64,000 bases of DNA from Burkholderia sp. Nafp2/4-1b (GCF_003635165.1 NZ_ML058597.1:558001-622000), one strand, 5' to 3'; shown: positions 11,101 to 18,936, counted from the stretch's first letter. A program made the numbers and translations. The notes: generated by a model from the letters alone, not told the origin.

Positions 11101-11212
11101 GCAGCGACAGCGCGGTGGCGGCCGCGAGCGCGGCCACCGCGCCGATGCGCCAGAGCAGCCGAGTGGCGCGGTCGTTTCGATTCGTGTTGTTGTGTTTGTC
11201 GTGCGGCTTCAT
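5174..11212 (-). CDS. Alpha-2-macroglobulin family protein (bacterial, YfhM type)
   Basis: A 2012-residue protein starts at ATG 11212. The frame is open for 49 more codons upstream, but only this Met is followed directly by a basic then hydrophobic signal (LLWRIGAVAALAAATALSLHAGAA). No lipobox Cys is present, so a soluble periplasmic form is predicted, unlike the lipoprotein YfhM of E. coli. The thioester motif CLEQ is intact with Cys near residue 1525 (RYPYRCLEQQ). Typical MG-domain phrases are AGETVSMKHFLR and LFDTLLLWNPRVTLDANG. These proteins are thought to trap periplasm-invading proteases through the thioester, alongside PBP1C in the same operon. Here the gene stands just upstream of the broken pbpC, 27 bp apart. 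Confidence 0.93.
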   Translation of the reverse strand: MKPHDKHNNTNRNDRATRLLWRIGAVAALAAATALSLHAGAARTVNVSPQGTVTEVRQSVVKFDEPMVAFGSASAPNPARMTCNDSTAARGQGHWLDDKTWVYDFENDLPPGVRCSVALNDTLRSVAGNAVSGPRRFTFQTGGPFPVTVRPGSREIEERQTFVLKLNGPAEPRSALANIWCEAAGIGNRIPVTAADDETRNALLDHFGLKKDAARVLTLSCAQALPASAKMQLVYGKGVASPSGIANDTERRFDFTVRAPFAASFSCERENAKAPCTPLRPLTLTFNAPISRKNAEAIKLRGPDGSLSPAFAADDHSDEVTTVKFDPPLPAQANLTLELPSGLHDVTDRSLSNADLFPLATRTAPMPPLAKFSSGTFGIVERFAEPDTPALVPVTLRNVEADLHIAGLNTSGAQFANLKVDDDTAIRQWMRTVDRFDNWSMTAGTIDERIPGLLRRKGQHPVYVPLAAGEKMPAPQDRRIDVRSLSLLTGEPGAQALTLPKADPKTLRPFEIVGVPIEKPGFYVLELASPALGRSLLAKPSSMYVRTTVLVTNLGVHLKQGRENNFVWVTTLDKGKPVPNAQIRVSDCNGDEIASGKTDAQGLLKLDGPFEPKHECSQSERFDDYFVSARVDDPKTGRDMAFVSSNWNRGIESWRFNVPTDTDSAPTVRAHTVFDRTLLRAGETVSMKHFLRTETLQSLAFPPHYPTRVTIRHLGSDQTYKLPLTWSADHSADTQFALPAAAKLGEYSVSLEGGPDDAPTASYYSGSFRVEAFRLPVLKGTISARDAQKSPLVAVKEAPLAVQIDYVSGGGASNLPVQVSALMKWASPPFADRFEDFSFTPYRPDRSNGNAEDDAQDGDNAAAANNDPDATKLIADKLPLTLDRNGAGSVTLKGLPDVDAPKRIALEATFADPNGEVHTIRGDTILWPAAVVAGIKAGRWVSVGQRVPVQALAVDLQGKPRASVSIEIKGVAHITTSSRKRMVGGFYAYDNKSDTRELGVLCSGKTDDKGRMACDATLEQAGNVQLIAVAKDGDGRTSNASTSVWVTREDELWFGGDNTDRIDVIPEKTAYEPGETARFQVRMPFRYATALVAVERGGVMETHVVQLNGKNPTVDLKVGESWGPNVYVSVLALRGRIREVPWYSFFTWGWKAPVEWARAFWREGRHYEAPTAFVDLSKPAFRYGLGEIKVGTGVHRLGVSVTTDATRYTVRSKAQAHVKVTLPNGQPAPAGTQIAVAAVDEALLELMPNNSWDLLDAMLQRRAYGVETATAQMEIVGRRHFGRKAVPAGGGGGSAPTRELFDTLLLWNPRVTLDANGSATVDVPLNDALTRFRIVAIAAVGPDRFGTGSTSIRSTQDLQLISGLPPLVREGDAFRAQVTLRNTTERAMQVVVTPRVTGLDVAPQTVSLAANAATEVAWTITVPEQALDAAGALNWRIEAAEQGGKRAADALAVAQKVVPALPVTVQQATLTQVDGTLTVPVAAPAGAVNNAQGAPRGGIAVSLQSKLADGLPGVRRWFERYPYRCLEQQTSRAIGLHDAAQWQALVARMPVYLDSDGLASYFPPPSGDAHYGSPTLSSYLLVVADEASRLDPRFALPEDLRTQLEAGLARFVDGRIERNAWAPRQDRDLRKLAAIEALSRYGAAQGRMLGSIEIAPNQWPTSAVIDYHAILTRVKDIPQRDEKRAQVEQILRARLTYQGTQLVFSTARDDDLWWLMTSNETNAARLALEFAGDPAWKDEMPRVATGLLALQRQGAWQTTTSNALGQLAIERFSRTYESTPVAGTTKVALGGNERAISWLQALAAAPADTSASATPATRAAAARSVLMPWPRASQAPATLSVTQDGTGRPWATVESLAAVPLRAPFAAGYRITKTVTPVSPAVKGVLTRGDVVRVHLDIDAQSDMTWVVVNDPIPSGATILGSGLGRDSEAATQGEKSPDGAWPAFIERDFDGYRAYYDYLPKGKLSVEYTVRLNNVGTFGLPPTRVEALYAPSVYGLWPNPPLTVKPADAGK

Positions 11213-11518
11213 CGCTCGATGCCCTCGGGGGAAGCTTTCTGTTTGATTGCAGCACGCGATTCTAACCGACGCGCATGCGAGCGAATGGCCGGACGGCGCG
11301 TGTCGTCGCCTTGCGACACACCGGCATACCGATGCAGAATTGTCGCGTCGACGACACAAAAATGCAGCGAAATGTCGATTGTCTCGAATTGCGGAACATT
11401 TAATGGACTATAAAAGCATTGTCCGTTCCGGTTTGTGCGCGTACATTTCAGGGCCGCGCGAAAGTTTGAGAAATATCAAGCGTGGTTTTCCCGAATCCGG
11501 TGTTCGAGAGAAGGAAAC
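11213..11518. other. Divergent intergenic region, macroglobulin / glucose dehydrogenase
   Basis: This 306-bp gap holds the promoters of two divergent units. It is AT-richer than its surroundings between about 11380 and 11500. A tataaa hexamer sits near 11408, but no well-spaced -35 partner is evident. I see no strong palindrome. Confidence 0.4.
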
Positions 11519-12025
11519 ATGCACAACGACAACACCCCCCACTCGCGTCGCGACAGCGACGCAGCCGCAACAGGCATCACGCGGCGTCAATGGCTGCAGG
11601 GCGCACTGGCGCTGACGGCGGCGAGTCTCACCGGCTCGCTGGCGTTGCGGGCCCTGGCCGACAATCCCGGCACCGCGCCGCTCGATGCGTTCATGACGCT
11701 CTCCGAAGCACTGACAGGCAAGAAAGGGCTGAGCCGCGTACTCGGCGAACGCTACCTGCAGGCATTGCAGAAAGGCGCGTTCAAGACCGCCGACGCGGTA
11801 TCGCAACTCGCGGGCGCGCTTGCGTCCGGCTCGTTGACTCCCGATCAGGAAGCCGCTGCGCTGTCGACGCTCGGCGCGTGGTATCTCGGCATCGTCGACA
11901 ACGTCGTGATTGCATACGAGGAAGCATTAATGTTCAGCGTCGTGTCCGATACGCTCATCATTCCATCGTATTGCCCCAACAAACCCGGCTTCTGGGCCGA
12001 AAAACCGACCGAGAGGCAAGCCTGA
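11519..12025 (+). CDS. FAD-dependent glucose dehydrogenase, small (gamma) subunit
   Basis: A 168-residue protein starts at ATG 11519 behind a good ribosome site (gagagaaggaa). A twin-arginine motif (TRRQWLQ) and hydrophobic stretch form a Tat signal at about residues 21-48. The rest is helical with Cys near the C-terminus (SYCPNKPGFW). The length and signal match the hitch-hiker subunit of B. cepacia glucose dehydrogenase, which carries the signal-less catalytic subunit across the membrane folded. The stop overlaps the next start (TGATG), implying translational coupling. Related small subunits serve sorbitol and fructose dehydrogenases, so the substrate is inferred from the whole operon. Confidence 0.92.
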   Translation: MHNDNTPHSRRDSDAAATGITRRQWLQGALALTAASLTGSLALRALADNPGTAPLDAFMTLSEALTGKKGLSRVLGERYLQALQKGAFKTADAVSQLAGALASGSLTPDQEAAALSTLGAWYLGIVDNVVIAYEEALMFSVVSDTLIIPSYCPNKPGFWAEKPTERQA

Positions 12026-13644
12026 TGGCCGATACCGATACGCAAAAAGCCGACGTCGTGGTCGTCGGGTCCGGTGTCGCAGGCGCGATCGTCGCGCACC
12101 AGCTCGCGATGGCCGGCAAGTCGGTGATCCTGCTCGAAGCAGGGCCGCGCTTGCCGCGCGGCGAGATCGTCGAGCGCTTTCGCAACCAGCCCGACAAGAC
12201 GGACTTCATGGCGCCGTACCCGTCGAGCCCGTGGGCGCCGCACCCGGAATACGGCCCGCCGAACGATTACCTGATCCTGAAGGGCGAGCACAAGTTCAAC
12301 TCGCAATACATTCGCGCGGTGGGCGGCACGACGTGGCACTGGGCCGCGTCGGCGTGGCGCTTCATCCCGAACGACTTCAAGATGAAGACGGTGTACGGCG
12401 TCGGCCGCGACTGGCCGATCCAGTACGACGACCTCGAGCATTACTACCAGCGCGCGGAGGAAGAGCTCGGCGTGTGGGGCCCCGGCCCCGAGGAAGACCT
12501 GTACTCGCCGCGCAAGCAGGCGTACCCGATGCCGCCGCTGCCGTTGTCGTTCAACGAGCAGACGATCAAGAGCGCGCTGAACGGCTACGACCCGAAGTTC
12601 CACGTGGTGACCGAGCCGGTCGCGCGCAACAGCCGTCCGTACGACGGCCGGCCGACTTGTTGCGGGAACAACAATTGCATGCCGATCTGCCCGATCGGCG
12701 CGATGTACAACGGCATCGTGCACGTGCAGAAGGCCGAGCAGGCCGGCGCGAAACTGATCGACAGCGCGGTCGTCTACAAGCTCGAGACCGGGCCGGACAA
12801 GCGCATCGTCGCGGCAATCTACAAGGACAAGACGGGCGTCGACCACCGCGTCGAAGGCAAGTACTTCGTGCTGGCCGCGAACGGCATCGAGACGCCGAAG
12901 ATCCTGCTGATGTCGGCGAACCGCGATTTCCCGAACGGCGTCGCGAACAGCTCCGACATGGTCGGGCGCAACCTGATGGACCACCCGGGCACCGGCGTGT
13001 CGTTCTACGCGAGCGAGAAGCTGTGGCCGGGCCGCGGCCCGCAGGAAATGACGTCGCTGATCGGCTTTCGCGACGGCCCGTTCCGCGCGACCGAAGCCGC
13101 GAAGAAGATTCACCTGTCGAACATGTCGCGCATCAACCAGGAGACGCAGAAGATCTTCAAGGCCGGCAAGCTGATGAAGGCCGACGAACTCGACGCGCAG
13201 ATCCGCGACCGCTCCGCGCGCTACGTGCAGTTCGACTGCTTCCACGAGATCCTGCCGCAGCCCGAGAACCGCATCGTGCCGAGCAAGACGGCCACCGACG
13301 CGATCGGCATTCCGCGCCCGGAAATCACGTACGCGATCGACGACTACGTGAAGCGCGGCGCCGTGCATACGCGGGAGGTCTACGCAACGGCGGCGAAGGT
13401 GCTGGGCGGCACCGACGTCGTGTTCAACGACGAATTCGCACCGAACAACCACATCACGGGGTCGACGATCATGGGCGCCGATGCGCACGACTCGGTCGTC
13501 GACAAGGACTGCCGCACGTTCGACCATCCGAACCTGTTCATCTCGAGCAGCGCGACGATGCCGACCGTCGGTACGGTGAACGTGACGCTGACGATCGCGG
13601 CGCTGGCGCTGCGGATGTCGGACACGCTGAAGAAGGAAGTCTGA
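12025..13644 (+). CDS. FAD-dependent glucose dehydrogenase, catalytic (alpha) subunit
   Basis: The 539-residue GMC oxidoreductase matches the length of the B. cepacia enzyme, which oxidises glucose at C1 to gluconolactone. The FAD-binding GSGVAGAIVAHQLA lies at about residues 14-27. A Cys cluster C212, C213, C218 and C222 (CCGNNNCMPIC) fits the 3Fe-4S cluster reported for this family. The GMC active-site pair is His476 (NNHITGS) and Asn519 (GTVNVT). There is no signal peptide, consistent with export by the Tat-signal subunit. Electrons pass to the downstream trihaem cytochrome and then to ubiquinone. Related polyol dehydrogenases share the fold, but the operon and sizes favour glucose. Confidence 0.93.
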   Translation: MADTDTQKADVVVVGSGVAGAIVAHQLAMAGKSVILLEAGPRLPRGEIVERFRNQPDKTDFMAPYPSSPWAPHPEYGPPNDYLILKGEHKFNSQYIRAVGGTTWHWAASAWRFIPNDFKMKTVYGVGRDWPIQYDDLEHYYQRAEEELGVWGPGPEEDLYSPRKQAYPMPPLPLSFNEQTIKSALNGYDPKFHVVTEPVARNSRPYDGRPTCCGNNNCMPICPIGAMYNGIVHVQKAEQAGAKLIDSAVVYKLETGPDKRIVAAIYKDKTGVDHRVEGKYFVLAANGIETPKILLMSANRDFPNGVANSSDMVGRNLMDHPGTGVSFYASEKLWPGRGPQEMTSLIGFRDGPFRATEAAKKIHLSNMSRINQETQKIFKAGKLMKADELDAQIRDRSARYVQFDCFHEILPQPENRIVPSKTATDAIGIPRPEITYAIDDYVKRGAVHTREVYATAAKVLGGTDVVFNDEFAPNNHITGSTIMGADAHDSVVDKDCRTFDHPNLFISSSATMPTVGTVNVTLTIAALALRMSDTLKKEV

Positions 13645-13646
13645 CC

Positions 13647-14924
13647 GTGCGGAAATCTACCCTGACCTTCCTGCTCGCCGGCTGCGTCGCGCTGCCGGGC
13701 CTCGTGCGCGCGGCCGATTCGGCCGATCCCGCGCAGATCAAGCGTGGCGAATATCTCGCGGTCGCGGGCGACTGCATGGCGTGTCATACCGTGAAGGGCG
13801 GCAAGCCGTTCGCGGGCGGCCTCCCGATGCCCGTGCCGAAACTCGGCAAGATCTATACGAGCAACATCACGCCGGACCCGGACACCGGCATCGGCAAGTG
13901 GACCTACGAGGACTTCGAGCGCGCCGTGCGTCGCGGCGTGTCGAAGAACGGCGACAACCTGTATCCGGCGATGCCCTACGTGTCGTACGCGAAGCTCAAC
14001 GACGACGACGTGCAGGCGTTGTACGCGTACTTCATGCATGGCGTGGAGCCGGTCAAGCAGGCGCCGCCGAAGAACGAGATCCCCGCGCTGCTCAGCATGC
14101 GCTGGCCGCTGAAGATCTGGAACTGGCTGTTCCTGAAGGATGGCGCGTACCAGCCGAAGCCGGCGCAGAGCGCCGAGTGGAACCGCGGCGCGTACCTGGT
14201 GCAGGGCCTCGCGCACTGCAGCACGTGCCACACGCCGCGCGGCATCGCGATGCAGGAGAAGTCGCTCGACGAGACGGGCGGCAGCTTCCTGTCGGGCTCG
14301 GTGCTGGCGGGCTGGGACGGCTACAACATCACGTCCGACCCGAATGCCGGTATCGGCGGCTGGACGCAGCAGCAGCTCGTCCAGTACCTGCGTACCGGCA
14401 GCGTGCCGGGCGTCGCGCAGGCGGCCGGCCCGATGGCCGAGGCGGTCGAGCACAGCTTCTCGAAGATGACCGATGCCGATATCGGCGCGATCGCGACGTA
14501 CATCCGCACCGTGCCGGCCGTCGCCAGCGGCGACGCGAAGCAGTCGCGTTCGTCGTGGGGCAAGCCGGCGGAAGACGGCCTGAAGCTGCGCGGCGTGCCG
14601 CTTGCATCGTCGGGCATCGATCCGGCGCGGCTGTATCTCGGCAATTGCGCGACGTGCCACCAGATGCAGGGCAAGGGCACGCCGGACGGCTATTACCCGT
14701 CGCTGTTCCACAACTCGACGGTGGGCGCGTCGAATCCGGCGAACCTCGTGCAAGTGATCCTGAACGGTGTGGAGCGCAAGGCCGGCAGCGAGGACGTCGG
14801 GATGCCCGCGTTCCGCAACGAGCTGACGGATGCGCAGATCGCCGCGCTGGCGAACTACGTGACGGGGCAGTTCGGCAACCCGGCCGCGAAGGTGACCGAG
14901 CAGGACGTGGCTAAGGCGCGTTGA
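13647..14924 (+). CDS. FAD-dependent glucose dehydrogenase, trihaem cytochrome c (beta) subunit
   Basis: A GTG start 2 bp after the alpha stop gives 425 residues with a Sec signal (LTFLLAGCVALPGLVRA). Three haem c sites are seen: CMACH near residue 43, CSTCH in the middle and CATCH in the C-terminal third. This is the membrane-associated electron-transfer subunit of the three-subunit dehydrogenase family (gluconate, sorbitol, fructose and FAD-glucose dehydrogenases). The length equals the known B. cepacia beta subunit. It is the last gene of the operon. Confidence 0.93.
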   Translation: MRKSTLTFLLAGCVALPGLVRAADSADPAQIKRGEYLAVAGDCMACHTVKGGKPFAGGLPMPVPKLGKIYTSNITPDPDTGIGKWTYEDFERAVRRGVSKNGDNLYPAMPYVSYAKLNDDDVQALYAYFMHGVEPVKQAPPKNEIPALLSMRWPLKIWNWLFLKDGAYQPKPAQSAEWNRGAYLVQGLAHCSTCHTPRGIAMQEKSLDETGGSFLSGSVLAGWDGYNITSDPNAGIGGWTQQQLVQYLRTGSVPGVAQAAGPMAEAVEHSFSKMTDADIGAIATYIRTVPAVASGDAKQSRSSWGKPAEDGLKLRGVPLASSGIDPARLYLGNCATCHQMQGKGTPDGYYPSLFHNSTVGASNPANLVQVILNGVERKAGSEDVGMPAFRNELTDAQIAALANYVTGQFGNPAAKVTEQDVAKAR

Positions 14925-14940
14925 CGCCGGTGCGCGAGCA

Positions 14941-14994
14941 GTCAGCGCAACACTGACGAGAGGAGGAGCACAGCACATCGGGCGGGCCCCGATG
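14941..14994 (+). terminator. Possible terminator hairpins after glucose dehydrogenase operon
   Basis: Two perfect stem-loops follow the cytochrome gene: GTCAG-N7-CTGAC (14941-14957) and CATCGGG-N5-CCCGATG (14976-14994). No T tract follows, so a role as intrinsic terminator is only possible. The next gene is on the same strand. Confidence 0.35.
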
Positions 14995-15097
14995 CCGGTG
15001 GTTGCAGAGCGGGGCGGGCGGCGCGGTTCGCCGCCTGTCCCGGTTCACAGGCAATCCGGTGCGTGCGGTTGCGCGCATCGTTTTCGTTGATCACACC

Positions 15098-15517
15098 ATG
15101 ACACCGAATCAACCGTTTCTCGCGTCCCAGCGCGATGTGCTGCTGCTGTTGTCCCGAATCCTGCTCGTGATCCTGTTCGTGATGTTCGGCTGGCACAAGA
15201 TCGCCAACTTCTCCGGGACGATCGCGTTCATGGGCAGCGAAGGCGCGCCGGCGCCGATCATCTCGGCGGCGATCGCCGTCGTGATGGAGCTGGTCGTCGG
15301 CATCGCGCTCCTCGTCGGTTTCCAGACGCGGCCGCTCGCGCTGCTGCTTGCGCTGTACACGATCGGCACCGCGTTCATCGGCCACCACTACTGGACGATG
15401 ACGGGCGGCGAGCAGATGAACAACACGATTCATTTCTACAAGAACATCGCGATCTCGGGCGGCCTGCTCGCGCTCTGCGCGGCGGGCCCCGGGCGTTTTT
15501 CGATCGATCGCGGGTGA
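15098..15517 (+). CDS. DoxX family membrane protein
   Basis: The product from ATG 15098 is 139 residues with four hydrophobic helices. The family pattern is LLLLSRILLVILFVMFGWHKI near the N-terminus, then FMGSEGAPAPIISAAIAVVMELVVGIALL. An upstream extension to 15002 is Arg-rich and not membrane-like, so it is rejected. DoxX/DoxD-like proteins are small inner-membrane proteins, some linked to quinone or oxidative metabolism. Following a quinone-linked dehydrogenase is suggestive, but 173 bp and two hairpins separate them. Confidence 0.8.
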   Translation: MTPNQPFLASQRDVLLLLSRILLVILFVMFGWHKIANFSGTIAFMGSEGAPAPIISAAIAVVMELVVGIALLVGFQTRPLALLLALYTIGTAFIGHHYWTMTGGEQMNNTIHFYKNIAISGGLLALCAAGPGRFSIDRG

Positions 15518-15580
15518 ACGGACCGCCGGCCTGCGCATGGGGCGCATGCCGGACGGTCGAGACTCCGAGGGGGCATCATT

Positions 15581-16684
15581 TTGCGACTCAAACACTTCGC
15601 ATGGCTGATCGCAGCCGCCGCACCGGCGGCCGCGTTCGCGCAGACGAGCGTGACGCTGTACGGCCGAATCGACGGCGGCGTCGAATACCTGAACCACATC
15701 GCGACGCCCAACGGCAGCTCGACGCGCTGGAGCGCGGAGGGCGGCGACTGGGGCACCAGCATGTTCGGCCTGAAGGGCGTCGAGGATCTTGGCGGCGGGA
15801 TGTCGACGGTCTTCAACCTGGAGACCGCGTTCCAGGTGATGAACGGCACGACAGGCGGCGGACGCATGTGGTCGCGCCGTGCGTATGTCGGGCTGAAGAG
15901 CGATACGTGGGGGCAGCTGCAGGCCGGCCGCAACCTGTTCATCGACAGCGACGGCGTGTGGGAATTCGATCCGTTCGTCCAGCAGGCGTTTTCTTCGGCA
16001 TCGCTCGTGCGCGGCCGCAACTGGCAGCAGAGCAGCAACAACATCGAATATCACAGCCCTGTGTTCGGCGGGTTCGACGTGCAGGCGCAGTATGCGTTCG
16101 GCAATCAGTCGCGCGGTTTCAACTACGGCGCGGCCGACGATTTCGGCCGCTCGGACGGGATCATGATCTCGTACCACTCGCCGGTGCTCGACGTGCGCGG
16201 CATCTACGACGAACTGCGCGACAACAACGGCAAGTTCAGCAACATCTTCACCGCGTCGCGCGAGTATTTTGTCGGCGCGAATGTGAAGGTGTCGAAGTTC
16301 AAGATCCAGGGCGCGTATACGCACTACCAGGCGCCAGACAGCCCGGCCGGCGTTGCCGATCGTGCGGATCACTACTGGCTCGGCGCGACCTATGCGGCGA
16401 ATCCGCAATGGGCTGTGACGGGCGGCGGGTATTACGTGAAGGTCGGCGACGGTGGGGGCGATGCGTCGCACGACCCGTCGGGGCACGCGATCATGTACGT
16501 GTTGGGCACGACGTACAACCTGTCGAAGCGGACGTTCCTGTATGGGACCGTCGCGTATGTGCGTAACGGCGGGAATTCGAACTTCTCGCTGCTGGCGTCG
16601 CCGAGGGATGCGACGTCGGGCACGAGCCCGATGACGGGCGAGTCGCAGACGGGGGCGTATGTGGGGATGATGCATACGTTCTGA
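15581..16684 (+). CDS. Gram-negative general porin
   Basis: A 367-residue protein has a signal peptide (LIAAAAPAAAFAQ) and the Burkholderiales porin N-terminus SSVTLYG-like (TSVTLYGRIDGGVEY). It continues with FGLKGVEDLGGGMSTVFNLE and RRAYVGLKSDTWGQLQAGR and ends in Phe (YVGMMHTF), the outer-membrane insertion signal. The start is TTG at 15581; no in-frame ATG precedes the signal, and a ribosome site ccgaggggg lies 9-15 bases upstream. It should form a trimeric 16-strand diffusion channel. It appears monocistronic and ends at a strong terminator. Confidence 0.9.
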   Translation: MRLKHFAWLIAAAAPAAAFAQTSVTLYGRIDGGVEYLNHIATPNGSSTRWSAEGGDWGTSMFGLKGVEDLGGGMSTVFNLETAFQVMNGTTGGGRMWSRRAYVGLKSDTWGQLQAGRNLFIDSDGVWEFDPFVQQAFSSASLVRGRNWQQSSNNIEYHSPVFGGFDVQAQYAFGNQSRGFNYGAADDFGRSDGIMISYHSPVLDVRGIYDELRDNNGKFSNIFTASREYFVGANVKVSKFKIQGAYTHYQAPDSPAGVADRADHYWLGATYAANPQWAVTGGGYYVKVGDGGGDASHDPSGHAIMYVLGTTYNLSKRTFLYGTVAYVRNGGNSNFSLLASPRDATSGTSPMTGESQTGAYVGMMHTF

Positions 16685-16702
16685 GCGGGAGCGTAGTGCA
16701 GG

Positions 16703-16733
16703 CAAGGCACGGGTGAGGGTGGCCCGTGCCTTG
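16703..16733. terminator. Bidirectional terminator, porin / isochorismatase
   Basis: A perfect 11-bp stem CAAGGCACGGG (16703-16713) pairs with CCCGTGCCTTG (16723-16733) over a 9-base loop, followed by ttgcgttt. It lies between two convergent genes. Confidence 0.75.
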
Positions 16734-16781
16734 TTGCGTTTACGACCGACGGATGGGGCGGTGCGCTTCTGGTGCTGCCGC

Positions 16782-17324
16782 TTAGAACCCGCACGCCTCA
16801 GTCGTCGTCAGCACCGCAAACGGCCCGCCAAGCGTCGCATTGTGATGCGCGATGATCCGTTCGGCCGGCAGCGCGGGCGTGTCCATGCAGGTATGCGCAT
16901 CGGTCGCGAGCACCGCACGAAAACCGAGATCGGCAGCCGCGCGGCACGCGGTGTCGATGCAGTATTGCGTCTTCATCCCCGCAATCACGATCTCGCCGAT
17001 CCCTGTCGCGTGCAGCCATTCGGCGAGCCGCGTTCCCGCGAAGCAACTCGGCCGGGTCTTGTCGAACACGATATCGCGTGCGGTATCGATCGCGAGTTCC
17101 GGTAACAACGCGGCCAGTGGTGCGTCGGGCGCGATTGGCGAGCCGGCCGGGCCGGTGTGGCGCACGGCGAACACGGGTGCACCAGCTTCATGCGCGCGAC
17201 GAATCAGTTGGTTGACGTTGGCCAACACGCGTTCACCGTCATGCGGACGATCGGGACCATGAAACAGCCCGACCTGCATGTCGATGACGAGCAGCGCACG
17301 TTTCGGGGAGGGGAGTTCGGACAT
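16782..17324 (-). CDS. Isochorismatase-family cysteine hydrolase
   Basis: The 180-residue protein has the family catalytic triad: Asp in LLVIDMQVG (about residue 15), Lys in DKTRPSCF (about 90) and Cys in KTQYCIDTAC (about 122). Members hydrolyse isochorismate, nicotinamide, N-carbamoyl compounds or other amides. It lies 243 bp downstream of the MHS transporter on the same strand, and the amidohydrolase is further upstream. A nitrogen-compound breakdown role is plausible, but the substrate cannot be read from sequence. Confidence 0.85.
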   Translation of the reverse strand: MSELPSPKRALLVIDMQVGLFHGPDRPHDGERVLANVNQLIRRAHEAGAPVFAVRHTGPAGSPIAPDAPLAALLPELAIDTARDIVFDKTRPSCFAGTRLAEWLHATGIGEIVIAGMKTQYCIDTACRAAADLGFRAVLATDAHTCMDTPALPAERIIAHHNATLGGPFAVLTTTEACGF

Positions 17325-17567
17325 TGCGTTTCTCCTGAAGGGCCGGTGTGGACGGAGAAACGACGAGACCCCGTCCGGAACCGGCGGGGCCTGTGGGAAT
17401 CGGTGACGCTACGATCTTGCGCGCACTCGCCGCACGGGCCCGCCGAAGGCGGTCGTGCGCGTGCTCGTCGAAAGGGTGATCGTGGCGTTATGCATGGAGC
17501 GATCATGCCCGATGCGCGGGTGCGGCGTCAATGACACACGTCACGCACCGGACGCATCGAGCTCCGT

Positions 17568-18893
17568 TCAATCGAGCGCCTGCCCCGCCTTCTCGTCCAT
17601 GCAGCGAATCGCGAGCAGCGTGAACGCGCCGCAGCCGATCGCATACCACGCAGGCGCATTCGGATTACCGGTCGCCGCGATCAGCCACGTGACGAAGAAC
17701 TGCGCGAAGCCGCCGAAGATCGCGACGCCTACGCTATACACCAGCGCACCGCCGGTCGCCCGCACCGCACGCGGGAACAGTTCGCCGAGCATCGCACCGG
17801 TCGCACCGATGTTGATCGCATGCACGACCGACAGCGCGGCGATGATAGACAGCAGCGACGCGGCACCGGGCCAGCGGTTCAGCGCGATGAACGCCGGATA
17901 GATCGCGGCCATCAGCGCGATGCGCGTCCACCAGACGATCCGGTTGCGGCCGAACACGTCGGACAGGTGGCCGCCGATCGGCGTCACGAGCATCAGGATC
18001 GCGCCGGCGACACAGCCGGCCGTCATCGATAGCCACGTCGGCAGATGCAGCACCTGCACGCCGTAGATCGCCATGTAGAACACGATGATGTAGTGGATCG
18101 ACGTGCCGCCGATCGTCACACCGAGGCCCGCGAACACGGCCTTGCCGTGATGGCGCAGCACGTCGGCGAGCGGCAGCGACGCGACCTTTTCTTCGGCGGC
18201 ATGCGTGGCGGCAGGCGTCGCGGCCGGCACTTCCTCGACCGTATGACGCAGCCAGTAGCCGATCGGCACGAACAGCGTGCCGATGATGAACGGCACGCGC
18301 CAGCCCCAGCTTTCGAGCTGCGCGGCATTGAGCGTCGACGTGAGCGCGACGCCGGTCAGCGCGCCCGCGAGTGCGGCGAGCCCCTGGCTGGAGAACTGGA
18401 ACGACGCGTAGAAACCGCGGCGATGCTGCGGCGCCTGTTCGAGCAGCAGCGTCGTCGATGCGCCGACTTCGCCGCCCGATGCGAACCCTTGCAGCAGGCG
18501 CGCGAGCACGAGCAGCAGCGGTGCGGCGAGGCCGATCTGGGCGTAGGTCGGCGCGACGGCGATCGTCGCGGTGCCGAGCGCCATCAGCAGCAAGGTGAGG
18601 ATCATCGCCTTCTTGCGGCCGGCGCGATCGGCGTACATGCCGATCACGAGCCCGCCGAGCGGACGCGTGACGAAACCGACACCGAAGCTCGCGACCGCGA
18701 GCATCAGCTGCCCGAACGACGAATGCACCGGAAAGAACAGCTTGCCGATCAGGATCGCGAAGAAGCTGTAGACCGTGAAGTCGTAGAACTCGAGCGCGTT
18801 GCCGACGGCGGCGGCCGCGATCAGGCGGCGTTTCTTCGCGGCGGCGCGGGCGTCAGCCGGCGAGCCGGTGAACGAAAGGGCGGACGTTTCCAT
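17568..18893 (-). CDS. MFS transporter, metabolite:H+ symporter (MHS) type
   Basis: This 441-residue, 12-helix transporter opens with ALEFYDFTVYSFFAILIGKLFFP, the classic MHS (ProP/citrate/shikimate) helix-1 pattern. It has the MFS loop motif GMYADRAGRKKAM (about 85-97), LLQGFASGGEVGASTTLL in helices 4-5 and GGHLSDVFGRNR in the second half. It starts 43 bp after the amidohydrolase stop on the same strand, so the two are probably co-transcribed and it likely imports the hydrolase's substrate or a related organic acid or amide. Exact cargo is unknown. Confidence 0.88.
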   Translation of the reverse strand: METSALSFTGSPADARAAAKKRRLIAAAAVGNALEFYDFTVYSFFAILIGKLFFPVHSSFGQLMLAVASFGVGFVTRPLGGLVIGMYADRAGRKKAMILTLLLMALGTATIAVAPTYAQIGLAAPLLLVLARLLQGFASGGEVGASTTLLLEQAPQHRRGFYASFQFSSQGLAALAGALTGVALTSTLNAAQLESWGWRVPFIIGTLFVPIGYWLRHTVEEVPAATPAATHAAEEKVASLPLADVLRHHGKAVFAGLGVTIGGTSIHYIIVFYMAIYGVQVLHLPTWLSMTAGCVAGAILMLVTPIGGHLSDVFGRNRIVWWTRIALMAAIYPAFIALNRWPGAASLLSIIAALSVVHAINIGATGAMLGELFPRAVRATGGALVYSVGVAIFGGFAQFFVTWLIAATGNPNAPAWYAIGCGAFTLLAIRCMDEKAGQALD

Positions 18894-18936
18894 GAGGTTC
18901 CCCTGCTAAGGCGCGGAACTGCGTGATGAAGGGCCG

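Noticed and set aside
4859-11413. A 2184-codon open frame on the plus strand opposite the macroglobulin gene
   Set aside because: Its product is dominated by Arg, Ala, His and Val with no domain-like pattern. Strong G/C bias at third positions of the real gene leaves the opposite frame without stops.
17369-17389. Inverted repeat CCCCG/CGGGG between the isochorismatase and transporter genes
   Set aside because: Only five base pairs with no T tract; too weak to call a terminator or operator.
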